A DNA stretch of 64,000 bases from Adenophora triphylla var. japonica (taxonomy: Eukaryota; Streptophyta; Magnoliopsida; Asterales; Campanulaceae): positions 277,584 to 341,583 of the forward strand of contig JAFEMH010002441.1 in NCBI GenBank assembly GCA_022495995.1. The letters are read 5' to 3'. Position 1 is the first letter of the stretch. Every line of letters starts with the position of its first letter. The translations under genes and the position numbers were made by a program. Of this stretch, positions 46,463-58,535 are shown one piece after another. Under the pieces are notes generated by a model. That model ran no database searches and was not told where the DNA came from. It saw only the letters and a list, made by a program, of their open reading frames with translations.

Positions 46463-48170
46463 ATGGAGGAGGTGCTGCGAGCCTTGAAACCATCAAGAAG
46501 CGCCAAGAAGAACGGCAAGCTGGATCGTCGACACCTTGCGTCTTCGAGGAACGATTGCGGTTCCCCAACCCGACGGAACCTTTGTTCTCATAGAGGACGA
46601 AGATATACCGGCTCCCCGGTTTCTCAAAGCTATCGGCGGAGTCCCGCCTCCGCCAAGCTACGAGATCCCGGCAACGCAGCGGCTCTCGCTCAGCTCCCCT
46701 CGGGCGTCGGTCAGCGGCTCAGGCATGCCCGCCTCGAGATCGGTCGGTTTCCCGGCTCTGCACATCAAGCTCGGTACCAGCGGCCACACATACGTGCTGC
46801 TCCGCGGATCCCAATGCATCTCGGTATCCCCCGGGATTCAATCCTTTGCCTCTATACGAGCCTCGCAACCACAATCAAAAGTCCCCATTCTTACCGGGGA
46901 CGGGCATCCGGCGGATATCCCGACATCTCAAGTTTGCCACACCTTTGGTACGCAATTGGGGCTAATGAATCATTTCCCCAGGTTCCCAAACACAACCCTT
47001 AGCGGACACAGCAATCACGCCCTCAACTTGACACCCGGGGTATGGGTTGGTATACACTCAACTACCTCCCAAGACTCCCGAATGGCGATCCCATCGGCCA
47101 ATCCACCTCCATCTTCGGTTTCCGTCCACGAAAACGGTAACCCACCTCGAACGGTGATCCCCACATGGCTTGGTTGATCGAACAAATGAAAGACATGCAA
47201 GGCAAGCTAGCTAGTTCTCGGAAGGACTCCCTCACTGCCTGCGATCCGAACAAAGTGGTCCCTCTCCCTCCAAAGTTCGGGATGCCGGAAATGGAAAAGT
47301 TTGACGGACGAGAATGCCCAAAAACCCACATCGACACCTACGTCCTGGGTATGAGAGCCAAAGGGGCAACCCCTCAACGGATGGCGAGATCATTTTCGGC
47401 ATTCCCTCAAATCCACGGCACTAAGGTGGTTCCTCGATGTGAAGGCGAGAAAACCGCTCCACGTGGGATCGGATCGGTGAAATCTTTCACGGAGAAGTAC
47501 CGCGCCAATCTTGAATGGGAAACAAACCGCCATGACACACGCAAGCCACCGAACAAAGGATGACGAACCGGTGGGCGAGTTCTACAAAAGATGGGCCCAG
47601 GAAGCTAAGCGAGATAATGGATCCACTTTCCAAGAAGAGCGAGATGGACATCTTCCATTCTGCCTCAAGCCATCTTTGAGGACCTTGATCGGCCACCATT
47701 TCTATCCGGATCTCCGTGCCATGGTCAACGCCGGGACAAAGTTTGAAAAGACCACGAGTCTTCAAAAGGCAACGGCAACCCTGCCTCATCTTACCGCTAT
47801 CGAACAAACACAGCAACTTCAACTCCTGCCCGACCAAAGGAAAGGAAGCGGCCGGAACAGTGCACTACATTCGGAACGGAGCTCGGGTAAACCGCGATCA
47901 AGCGGCCCCGAAGAATAACAACCCCCTCGCTTCCCACGGTTCCGGCATTTAGATAACACGGAAATGCCCTTGGGTCAAGTATTTGAAGCTTTGGTGAAGC
48001 GAAATCTTCTCAAACCACTCGAGAATTTCCAGCAGAAGACCCTCAGGCCAACATGGATATGAGCAAACCTTTGCGCCTTCCACAACTACCCCGGCCACAC
48101 CACCGACAATTGCTTCGTGCTCAAGCGGGTGGTCGGGGCTCATTGAGGAGGGAAAATTGGAACGCCCTCG
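46463..48170 (+). pseudogene. gag: gag of element B
   Basis: Starts MEEVLRALK at 46463, then shifts frame near 46490-46540. The next block (MRLRGTIAVPQPDGTFVLIEDED, 46536 on) has a Pro/Ser-rich linker. The gag core (47165-47860) has MEKFDG, KTHIDTYVLGMRAKGA, EPVGEFYKRW and GHHFYPDLRAM. A CAFHNYPGHTTDNC zinc finger lies near 48071-48120. The frames are longer than in element A but still broken. Confidence 0.82.
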
Positions 48171-48481
48171 TGGTCCCGATACCATTGGAAATCCATTCCC
48201 AGGAACGACGGGGGTAAACTCGATAGCCTTTGACGAAACTCCAAGCGAAGCGGGACCCTGCAATTTCCGAAACCGTCGGCATCTTTGTCCGCTACGGCCC
48301 AGGAGCGTGAAACAAGAGTCAAAAGATCTCGTGACCAGGGAATTCCGACAAGAACGCCCAGGGCAAGCTGTCTCCCTACGATCTTTGCCCCGGCCAGAGG
48401 CATACAAATGGATGGATCGAACGTTCCCCCGAGAGGCGAGTCAACGGTAGCACGGGAAGCGGTTTAGCCTTCACGGACGAT

Positions 48482-48930
48482 GACTTGCCAATATGTGAGA
48501 ATCGGCACAACGAAGCCCTCCTCATCCTCATAAAAATAGAGATGTTCTTCCTCCCGAACGTCTTGATTGATAACGGCTCCGCCGATCGACATCATCGCTT
48601 TAAGCACATTGAAAGCGACTCCGCATCGACCGTTCTACGATAAGGCCTTCACCTCGGGTAATCCGAGCCTACGACTCCTTTGCACGACCAATCGTAGGAG
48701 TCATCAATTTGAGGATCCAATTCGACGTACAAGCGGAGTCGGTAGAGTTCCAAGTCGTGGAAATCAAACCAACCTTCTACGCTTTGTTGGGACGGCCTTG
48801 GATACATCGAGATGAAAGCGGTATCATCTACTCTTCACCAATGCGTGAAATTCATCAATGCCAATGGAGCGATCGAAGTGATCCGCGGAAGCGGTGCAAT
48901 GGCAAGTGCTTGGCCGGCAAGCTATGACCC
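48482..48930 (+). pseudogene. Retropepsin-like protease of element B
   Basis: VLIDNG at about 48561, then LRIQFDVQAESVEFQVVEIK and YALLGRPWIHRDESG (48709 on, in another frame). A frameshift at the DNGSA motif splits it. Confidence 0.75.
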
Positions 48931-50121
48931 GAGAAGAAGGTCCCGACATGACCAGAATACTCTTCTCCGAGATGATTCTCCTACCTGTCCCGCTACGAAG
49001 TGGATCCTTACATCCACGCTCTAAGCCGCGGCAGTGGGAAATTGAAGAACTCATGGGTCGGGATGACAACTCGATATATGCGGCTGAAGAATGCTTGAGA
49101 GAGGATCAAGAAGATGGATGCCCTAATGGAGATTGATCGAGGAGTAGACCACTTACTTCGCCGAAAACCCTCTTGCAAACGGCTCATCACCGATCCCCGG
49201 TACAAGACAACCCTCTAGCCGACACTCTCGGATCTTACGGGGACGGCCATCACGGCTTAGTTCAATTGACATTCCGGTGTCCGGCACAGACGAACAATGG
49301 CGCAACCTCCTCCAAGGCTTAATCGGGGAAGGAGATATAGCATGTCGCTCGAATCGGACATTGTAAACGTCGTCCAAGCAAAGATCCCGGATAAAGAAGC
49401 GGATTCTATGAAAGTGATCAACATCGGCAAGAATCCACTCCGAATCGGCGAATGCTTCGCCCTCCTAGAAGTAGCCCTCGGCGACTTCTATCATCAAAAA
49501 CCCCCAGGGTGGTGGCAACACTAATGGAGGGACATCATCGGGAGCGGCCAAAAACCTCCGCGATACGGTTTGAAATCGAACCGCATGCAAGCTACTTTCC
49601 GGGACTCATGCCAAGGGAAGATTGGCCACCGAACCGGCACCGCTCCCTCTAGAGCTACGGCCATCCGAGAGTAATGAAGCCTGGTCCAATCCCTCGTCGC
49701 CTATAGTCTAGCTTCGAGTCTTGTTGTACTGTGTATTCACATCTTTTGAGTCTTTTGACGGCTTTACGCCCGACGATTGTGAATCTTTGGTCAACAATGT
49801 ACGGTCTTCACGCTTTCAATAAAAGGTCCGACCTTCCTAAAAAATCATTTCATTGCATCTTTAACAAATGATGATATTAACTAATCAAAACAAGTTAATA
49901 ACAATTCATCTATACAAAGGCAAACACATTAATTAAATAAATGCATCAAGCAAACATTTAAGCATGTTGTCAAACGAGAGAAAAACCGGGCCCAAGTGCC
50001 GAGAAGGTTTTAATCACAACGATTTGCAAGATTCTTTGAAGAGCGAAGAGACGCAAGTCCGACGCCATTTCCAGCACAAACCAGATCTTCCAATACCTCA
50101 AGAACAGGGGAAACCACCTTC
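48931..50121 (+). other. Region between protease and integrase of element B, RT and RNase H absent
   Basis: Short frames (for example 49297-49524, reading SLESDIVNVVQAKIPDKEADSMKV) up to about 49700, then noncoding DNA. No RT or RNase H motif in any frame. Confidence 0.6.
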
Positions 50122-51290
50122 ATGAACAAGGGAGACCCACACACAGGAGGGGTCAAAACCAAGAGCATCATGGCCCTAAAACGCCTTGCCTCTCACTTCG
50201 TCATCCTCGGGGACATGCTATACAAGAAACGCTACCACGGGCCACTCCTACTGCTGCATCGGCCAAGAAGAAGCAAGCAAGTTCATGAACGAAGTCCACA
50301 ATGGGGCTTGCGGTCCCCACATGAACGCGAGCCACGTGCAAATCATTCTCGGGATGGGCTACTCTTGGATCTCCGTGGAGCGGATTGCATCCACTTTGTC
50401 CGAAGAGCTGCGACAAGTGCCAGCGGTTCTCAACCTCAATCATCTACCGCCCCACGATCTCTCTTGCATGACTACACCTTGGCCCTTTGCCACTTGGGAA
50501 TTGACGTCATCGGGAAAATCGCTCCGCCGAGCGACAACGGTCACGAGTTCATCTTAGTAGCCATCGACTACTTCACCAAATGGGTCGAAGCCAAGTCCTA
50601 CAAGGTACTCACCTCCAAGAAGGTCGCGCATTTCCTCAAAGAAAACATCATCTGCCGATACGGCATCCCAAATGAGGTCATATCGGACAACGGCTCACAC
50701 TTCGAAGGGAATTCGACGGACTGCTGGCTGAATTCAAGATCACACGTCACAAATCTTCTCCCTACCGGCCACAAACAAACGGCGCCGTGGAAGCGGACAA
50801 ACAAAACCCTCGAACGGATCATCCGAAAAATGACCACCCGAGGGCGAGATTGGCCAGAAGCTGCACCTTGCACTTTGGGGCTACCGCACATCGGTCGGAA
50901 CGGCCACGGGAGAAACCCCATTTGCCACTTGACGTACGGGATGGAAGCAGTCCTTCCCATCGAGCTAGAAATTCCCTCACTCCGAGTCTTCTTTGGAAAA
51001 TGACATCAACGAAGTCGAATGGCTCAGAAGCCGACATGACGAATTGGCTCACGCTAGATGAGCGACGACTAAAGGCCATGGAACACGTCCGAGCCTATCA
51101 AAGCGGGATGGCTAGAGCTTTCGACAAGAAAGTCAAATCCCGAGACATCGGGGAAGGTGACCTTGTACTCAAAGAAAAGCCTCCCACTCGAACCAACCCA
51201 TTGGGAAAATGGGAACCCACATGGATCGGCCCTTTCGTGGTTCAAAGATCTTCTCCGGAGCGCCATGAAGGCGACAGGACCTAGACGGCA
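50122..51290 (+). pseudogene. Integrase of element B
   Basis: Same domain order as element A. The HHCC region is frameshifted near 50250-50500. The core FILVAIDYFTKWVEAKSY, VISDNGSHFEG and GMEAVLPIEL are in the 50122-51003 frame. The C-terminal DNA-binding part has WEPTWIGPFVVQ near 51210. Confidence 0.85.
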
Positions 51291-51474
51291 ATCCGCTTCA
51301 TGAATCCGGTCAACGGAAGCAAACTTCGCGAGATACTTCGCCTGAAGAAGAACAGCTGTGCATCTCTTGGCACTCCATGTAGTGTCGAACTACGCGGACT
51401 GAGCCCTCTAGTCAGGAGGAACGTAGGCAACCTTAATTGGTCCGGTCTAAAAATACACAAAAAAAGTCAAAAGT

Positions 51475-52173
51475 TTGAATGTCAATCAAGACCTCCATCA
51501 AGCTACGCACTTTTCAAGAACACGCCCCGGCGGTCACCTTGACCAAGTCAAACGACGGCGGCAACATCGAAAAGGACATCAGGGTCACTCGGCATCAAGC
51601 GGCCGGCTCATGTACGCTTCCAAGCCGGGGGCTTGTCTTCGCCCTCACGCGCTTCAAAAAAAAAAAAAAAAAAAAAAAGAGCTCGAGCAAGGGCTCACAA
51701 AAAAAAAAAAAAAAAAGAGAGCTCGAGCAAGGGCTCACAAAAAAAAAAAAAAAAGAGCTCGAGCAAGGGCTCACAAAAAAAAAAAAAAAAAAAAAAAACA
51801 AAGAAGCTCAAGCGGAAAGTTTGCGAAAAAGGAGGTCAGAGCCGACGCCAACAAGAGGCAAGGAAGCTACGAAAAAGACCGTCAAAACGACTTGTCGAGG
51901 AGCATTCAACCTCTCGGCCAAGCACAAAGCCTCGGCGAAAGGGGATTGCCGTCGGGGCCCAGGCTGCTTCGGTCCGCGGATGCAACAGAAAAGTCAGATG
52001 GACGCCGACAAAGTGCACAACGAAGCAAAGGCAAACAAAAGATCTTGCGTCTCGACAAAGCTTTAAAAGTAAATCACAAATCACTAACGGTTACAACATT
52101 TCTTGATGAGTTCAAGCACGGTCTACTCTCAAGTTCACAACATGCTAAAAGACGGCTTAATACATTTAACTAA
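51475..52173 (+). repeat. Poly(A)/GAGCTCGAGC minisatellite and Lys-rich frame, element B
   Basis: From about 51655 to 51810, poly(A) runs of 14-24 alternate with GAGCTCGAGCAAGGGCTCAC (three good copies). A 232-codon Lys-rich frame spans it, but the match to element A changes frame, so coding is doubtful. Confidence 0.5.
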
Positions 52174-52211
52174 TAATGTGTTTGCAATGCAATGAATGGA
52201 TACCTAGGAGG

Positions 52212-53732
52212 TCATTCCGCGCCATCTGCGCTTGTCCCCTCGCCATTCTTTCCTTTCTTCCCTCGTCCCGGCGAGTCTTCTTTCGCTCCACGTGAACCAA
52301 CTCTGCGTCTCTCGGTCAGAGATGCTGGGGTCCTCCCGTAGAGTCAAATAATCCGGTAGCTCTCGGGGCTTCATTCGCCGTGCTTCGGCTCGGATCTCCT
52401 CCCTGCGAGTACGTAAAGAGGACCTCTCCTGTCGGTCGGTCAACTCTAGTCTCGTAGTCAAACAAAGTGTCTCCCGTCACATCGAAGGGTCGGACCGGGC
52501 TTCGGCACTCCTAAGGCAATAGCTACTACGGCAATCGGGTCCCAGAATCGCTGCACGCGCCTTCTCTCCCAAGACCACTTGGGGCCCTTGACATCTTTGC
52601 TCATACCGGGCCGGATCTTGAGTCGTCAATACAACGCTCCCAGACGTCTAAGGAGTACCGCGGGAGGGAAGCGGAATACTTCCATACCCTCGGACAATAC
52701 AAGAAGGCACTGACAGGCTGCCATACGAAGAGGAACTACCTCCGCGGTAGCAAGGTCATCCCGGCCAACAAAGGCTCTGCTTCATCCCAAGCTGCCAGGA
52801 AACAAGCGACGGAATATAGAAGGAGGACCAAGACAAACTGGAACTCGACAACGTAGGACCCTTCTGCAAGATCCTCACTGGTCTCGATCCTCCCGGTGCG
52901 GAACCCACCGGCGGATCGATGCGTACCAAGGCTGTGCCATCCATCTCTCCCGGGCGGGTGATCCATATCCAACACAAGAGGTCGGCGAGCAAATGACCAC
53001 GGGCTAAACGACGTCGGAGCCTCGGGCATGGCTGAAGTCTCTCTCGCGGCCACAAGGTGAGCAAAGCGGGGCTTCCCCCTCTCATAAAACGATCCCCGGT
53101 CGCCGGACGGTCGATACCATGAAGAGTCTCCCCCGGCACCAACGGGACAATATCCTCTCCGGCTCTGCGGTGCCCTACCACATCTAGCAAAGCGCCATCA
53201 CAAATGCCAAGGGAGGCGGACCGGAAAAAGCGTCGCCATCACGCACAAGGCAAATACATCCCAAGAGACGTCACTCTCATCATCAACCATGAACCGCTCA
53301 GGCGGCTCGGAAATGTCGATATGACCCGAATCAAGGATCATGCCACTGCACTTCTTCCAACGAAGTACGAAGAAAGTCTGCAAGCTTCACGCTCGCGGCA
53401 CCACCAATCGAAAGGAAGCGAGATGGCCTCCACCTCCGGTCCTCCAATCAAAGCCCGAAAATCCTCAAAAGTGGGCACCATTTCATTGTAGGAGAAAGCT
53501 TGATGCACGTGCCTCCTAACATCCCGAGAACTTCGCGGCGGCCCGCAACAAATCCCAATCGGGAACCCAACTCCTTAAAAGACCAAGCCGAGCAAAGACG
53601 AAACCTTACCTCGAAAGCCCGTCTACGATGCCTCATACGGCGCCGCATCCACGTTTTCAAGCTGCTCAAGGAAGTGTGCTTGCCTCTCTGCGAAAGCCTC
53701 GGCAAAATTCTAGGGACGTACGAAGAATCCAT
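52212..53732 (-). pseudogene. Antisense gene 2 (aORF2) of element B
   Basis: Exon 1 starts at 53732 (MDSSYVPRILPRLS) and ends at 53610. The 94-bp intron (53609-53516) keeps GTAAGG and GTTAG. Exon 2 runs in several frames to the stop at 52212-52214, with VVGHRRAGEDIVPLVPGETLHG and LLTLWPRERL. Same assignment and reservations as in element A. Confidence 0.65.
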
Positions 53733-53820
53733 GGCAAAAATGGAGGTTCCTAGAGAAAATGGGGAAGAAAGCTCGAAAATGGTGCAAATGGGGAAATGAG
53801 GAAGAACCGGACTTTGGAAA

Positions 53821-53893
53821 GCATTTATGTCCTTCCCAAAGCAAGGTTGGTCCGTACGGACCTCTTTGCATGCTAAGTATGTCCGTACGGACC
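53821..53893 (-). promoter_or_regulatory. Predicted aORF2 promoter, element B
   Basis: Minus-strand TATA-like ACATAAATGC (53830-53821). Upstream of it are a perfect palindrome at 53849-53862 and a second with one end change at 53880-53893. Confidence 0.6.
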
Positions 53894-54236
53894 TCCTTGC
53901 AAAAAGAACCCATTTCCCCGACAAACGGTACAAAACCCTTTGTCCTCGGCAAAACCTTGCTCCAAAGCGCCCAAACAACGGCCAAAGCCATTCCCGGCAA
54001 ACAAACACTACCCACAAACACACTCTCGGCTCACGTGGCATGTACAAAAATAAAAAATAATAATAGCAACAATTTCTAGGACAATTCCGGGAATCACAAT
54101 AAATGACATTACATCTTAAAATAAAATCTTTGTTTGCCATGCAAATACATGTGTTTTATTACGGTACCAATAAATGTCTGTTGCTAAACAAAAAAAAAAA
54201 AAGGAGGGATATGAAAAGAGGGAAAGCAAATAAATA

Positions 54237-57167
54237 CTAATCAGACTCCTCGGCATCATCATCCTCGCCGAGGTCCTCCAAAGAAAAGTCGGGCATCCCG
54301 GCGAACTCGCCGTCACATCCTCGTCGTCGAATACCGAGCACCCGCTGAGGCTCCCACGAAAAGTACTCGAAGGATCAAATCCGGCGAAAGGATCAAAGAA
54401 AGAAGGCTCTGAGGAACCCTCACCACGTGCGCCGTGCGGAGGCATGAGCGATAAAAGGGCTGCTCCCTCGAAGGCCACTGCGGCTCCGAAGATGTCCCGG
54501 CATCCATGCTATGCCGCCCCCTCAAGGTCCCTCTGCTGCGGCTCAGGCTCGGCTCTAGGCGGAGGAACGTCCACGAGAATGCCTCGAAGGCATAGGCTCG
54601 TGCGCCGGCACGCGTCGCGGGCCGGCGGGACATCTTCGACGCCATCTTCTTAGCGAACGACCTCATCGCCACGTAACGGCGAGTCGGCATATCATAGGCT
54701 CTCCCAGGGACTGCACCAACAAGCGGCCAAGGAAACGCTCGGCAATACGGTTATACTCAACAACAAAAAGAAAAATACGAAAAGATGCCAAGATGGAAAA
54801 GAGTCGGCACACTCGCGATCTATCGGGGTCCGCTCTGTATGCGGCGGGAGCTGCTCAGGCAGTACGAACACCCTCCTCCTCGATCCGTCCCCGCGGACGT
54901 ACGTGAAATCCGGTCCCGGCATCGGAACCTGCAGGGGAGCTGCGGGCCGGCCTCTCTCTCCGCGCCGGTACTGCGGCGTCCTCGGCTTCCTCCTCACGAA
55001 GGCCCCGTACTCCTCTCCATATAAAATGAACTCCTCGGCGCCGACACCGCCAAGGTACCTCTCGAAATCGAGCACGTCCATGTCCGGGAATCAAGCATCC
55101 CAAAGGGAGGGTCCCTCGGAGCCACGGGAAGCACAGGGGCCATGCGCCGGAAGACCCGCTCTCCCGGATACATGACATCACAAGTCGAGCCCCGCGGCAT
55201 CTTCCGCGCGCTGTCACCTCGGGAGCCCCCTCGAACTCATCCCCCTCATACCGAGCCCACGGGAACAAGACGAACCCCTCACGGCTATCTCTCTCCAGGA
55301 CGGCTCACTGCACATCCCAGTAGGCGATGGTGAGCTTCCCCCTGTTGGTCCTCCTCTTCCTCGCCGTACGAGCCCGGCCCAGCATAGCGGGTACGCGGCA
55401 ACGGCCCCCGGATCTCTATCCCACGGGAAGCCTTTGGAAAACCTCATAAAACCACACACAGTGACAAAAACGAGAGAAGGCTCGGTGCAAAAGACAATGG
55501 AGAAATGACAAGTTGCTAAATCAAAAAACGGCAATAAACTCGTACCTCCGAGCAAAGTCAAAACGGGCCAACGAGCGCCACCCCAGCTAAACCGGTCCAA
55601 GGAGAAGTAGAGCTCGGCCAAGCACTGCCTCGCCCCCAAGCAATGTCGCGAGACCCTATCCCGGATCAGTCGAAGCTCTCCAACGAGCAAAGGGAGGCTG
55701 CGGTCGCGTGGTTCGAGAACGAAAGTCTCGGACGGTGCATACCACAAGAAGGAGCGCGCCCAGCTTGCTCCGGCTGTCACTGGCCGGTACCCGGATGTAG
55801 GCCCCAATGCGGCCGTAATCTTCGGCTCCACGTCACTATACGACATGCCCGGGCCCTGCGAGGACGAGGCTCAAAGCCCGGCGGCTCGGTCGGCACATCA
55901 TCGGAGATCATGTCTCTCCACCTCACGAGGCCCTCCTTTGAAGGAGAGCCGGTAATCGCGGCAAAATCGGTGGGCGTCACTGTCACCTCGCCCCGGCTCG
56001 GGTGGAAGGTGTGGGTGGTATCCCACCAATACTCGGATAAACCCGGGAAGACACTCTTGTTCTTCCTCGTGTCGAACACTCCGGCCCGGGTTCTCAGCGA
56101 ACACACCCGGGCCGAAGCATAAACCGGCCTCAGGGGACTCGGCCTACCGTCCACGGAAATATCGGGCATCCGGCGCCATAGCTCCACAACGGCCTCGGCG
56201 ATCCCCGAGTCTTCATCCTCTTGGCCTTCCGGCCATAAGCCCCGCATCCTGCGGGTAAACACGGCAAGGTACGTCAATCACAGTACTTAATATAAAGGCA
56301 CATATAACCCGTCACAAGACACGGCACATATAATGCACATAATTTTCACATACATTATACATATAATTTCTCCCATGCAGTCCGTCACAAAAACACGGCA
56401 CACACTGTACACATTTTCTCAAAAGAAAAAAAAGGGGGGGATTAAACCCTACACGACACATTTTCTAAAGAAAATCCGTCCCAACACGGCAAAGGCACAT
56501 ATAACCCGTCACAAAAACATGGCACATATTGCACATATTTTCCCCACAGAGTCCGTCACCCAAAAACACGGCACACACGGCACGACACATATGCATAACA
56601 CATTTTTCAAAAAAAAAAAAAAAATCCGTCCCTACACGGCACACACTTTCACATATAACCCGTCACAAAACACGGCACATGTCACATTTTTCACAAAATT
56701 TGTCACTACACGATAATTTTTCTCACAATGTACATACATAAATAGCATTAGGTACAAAACACCAAAGCATGCAATTCACTAGATAGGCACTTTATTTTCA
56801 CAAATAAGAGCTAATCTACACATTTCTGCACAAAATACACATACCCACAATTTTTACATGTCCATTTTCAACAATTCATCAAGAATTTCACAAAAAGGCA
56901 TAAAATAATAACAAAAAAATTCAAAAATGCGAAAAACTAAAACCTAGTTCTAGCACTCAAAAATTCGACGAGGGAATCAAAACGGAGCAGATTTCTTACC
57001 TCCCCGACGTTCATGGAGCGACGATTGTGCACCTCCGGATTCTGATACAAAACATCCGGGTTCTTCGAAGATGGAACGAACGAAATCCAATTCCTTTGGA
57101 GCTCTATTCGCTGCTCAACCACTTCCTGACTGCGTTGACGACGACTCCTTCGAGATCCCTCCGCCAT
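54237..57167 (-). pseudogene. Antisense gene 1 (aORF1) of element B, plant-mobile-domain-like
   Basis: The more complete copy. Exon 1 (57167-57000) encodes MAEGSRRSRRQR...VVEQRIELQRNWISF up to GGGGAG before GTAAGA. Intron 1 (56999-56249, ends CCGCAG) holds the CCGTCAC...ACGG array. Exon 2 (56248-55546) has YWWDTTHTFHPSRGEVTVTP and TDFAAITG, the best plant-mobile-domain match. Intron 2 is 55545-55443. Exon 3 (from 55442) has MDVLDFERYLGG and EEFILYGEEYGAF. The donor of intron 3 is changed (CGAGTG for GTGAGT). The tail is acidic (EDLGEDDDAEESD), stop 54237-54239. Such proteins are known as antisense ORFs in Tat-lineage retrotransposons; function is unknown. Confidence 0.68.
56295..56700. repeat. 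Intron-1 repeat array, element B
   Basis: Dispersed CCGTCACAAAACACGG-type units, as in element A at 43140-43649. Confidence 0.75.
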
Positions 57168-57280
57168 TGCAAGCAATTCAATCTAAGAAAAATGGAAGAT
57201 TTTGGACAAAAATGGAGTTTTCTCTCTTTCTCTCTCATTGGTTCACGCCTTTGGAAATGGGAAATGAAGAGGGAGCCTCG

Positions 57281-57369
57281 GAATTTAAGCCGGTCAAAAC
57301 ACAGGAGCTGTAAAAAATCAAAGTGGTCCGTACGGACCTCTTTGCAACCCAGGTTGATCCGTACGGACC
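57281..57369 (-). promoter_or_regulatory. Predicted aORF1 promoter, element B
   Basis: Minus-strand GCTTAAATTC (57290-57281), about 115-123 bp upstream of the start codon, followed by CGAGGCTCCCTC, resembling the LTR's GAGGGCTCCCCC after its TATA. Palindromes: perfect at 57325-57338, one change at 57356-57369. Confidence 0.6.
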
Positions 57370-57477
57370 TCTTTGCAAGGGGTGGCCAAATTACTTTCAC
57401 CGCCCTTATAATCTTTGCCCCAGGCGTCTAAGGCCTTTTTCCAGCAAATCCAAGTGCGGAATGGTCCCTAACCCTTC

Positions 57478-57910
57478 AATTCAACCACCGGCCGTCGGCG
57501 TAAGACCGGTCCTCGCCCACTTCAACGGCAATTCAACCACCGGCCGTCAGCGTAAGACCGGTCCTCGCCCACTTCAACGGCAATTCAACCACCGGCCGTC
57601 AGCGTAAGACCGGTCCTCGCCCACTTCAACGGCAATTCAACCACCGGCCATCAGCGTAAGACCGGTCCTCGCCCACTCCAACGGCAATTCAATCCCCGGC
57701 CGTCAGCGTAAGACCGGTCCTCGCCCACTTCAACGGCAATTCAACCACCGGCCGTCAGCGTAAGACCGGTCCTCGCCCACTTCAACGGCAATTCAATCCC
57801 CGGCCGTCAACGTAAGACCGGTCCTCGCCCACTCCAACGGCAATCCAACCACCGGCCGTCAGCGTAAGACCGGACCTCGCCCACTCAACGGCAATTCAAC
57901 CACCGCCCGC
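57478..57910. repeat. 52-bp minisatellite, element B
   Basis: About eight head-to-tail copies starting at 57481, 57533, 57585, 57637, 57689, 57741, 57793 and 57845. Each contains CAACCACCGGCCGTCAGCG, TAAGACCGGTCCTCGCC and CAACGGCAATT. Variants such as TCAATCCCCGG alternate, so blocks of units were duplicated together. Confidence 0.9.
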
Positions 57911-58535
57911 TCAACGGCAATTCAAGAAGGAGCCGACACCTCCCGGCCACGAATCCCGAGGCACGAGACGCCTCCCAGAGCGCCCGACGGCAATTCAAGA
58001 AGGAGCTGACACCTCCCGGCACAAATATCAAGGCACAAGACGCCTCCAAACGCTCAGCGACAACTCGACCCGGCCCTCGAAAAGGAGGTCCGAAGTCATC
58101 TTCCCAACGAAAAGGGCCCTACAAGGTCACGCATCCCCAACAATTCAAGCACCGGCGGTCGGATGTAAGCCCGGAACTTCGCCCACTTCAACGGCGGCGC
58201 AAGCACCGGCCATCAAAGTAAGCCAGAGCTCCTCCCGACAAGTCGAAGGGAAGTCATACGGGCTGCATATCCCCAGCACCGGCCATCATCCTTGCCCACT
58301 CAACGGCAAAACAAGCACAAGAAGGAGCCAACACCTCCAAGTACAAGTCCCAAGGCACGAAGCGCCTCCCAAAATGCCAAATGGTGAAGCAATCACCGGC
58401 CGTCATCCTTGCCCACTTCAACGGCGGCGCAAGCACCGGCGGTCATCGTAAGTCCAACCTTACACTCAACATGCAAAAACACAAAGGCATCTACGCCTCT
58501 CGAAGCACAAGGCGGCCACGCCTCCACAAATGCGG
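57911..58535. other. GC-rich noncoding stretch with degenerate minisatellite relics, element B
   Basis: Scattered copies of CACCGGCCGTC and CCCACTTCAACGGC, and GGAGC(C/T)GACACCTCC repeated three times. No supported gene. Confidence 0.5.

Noticed and set aside
57478..57910. CRISPR-like array
   Set aside because: The repeats are contiguous 52-bp tandem units without unique spacers, in a plant retrotransposon.
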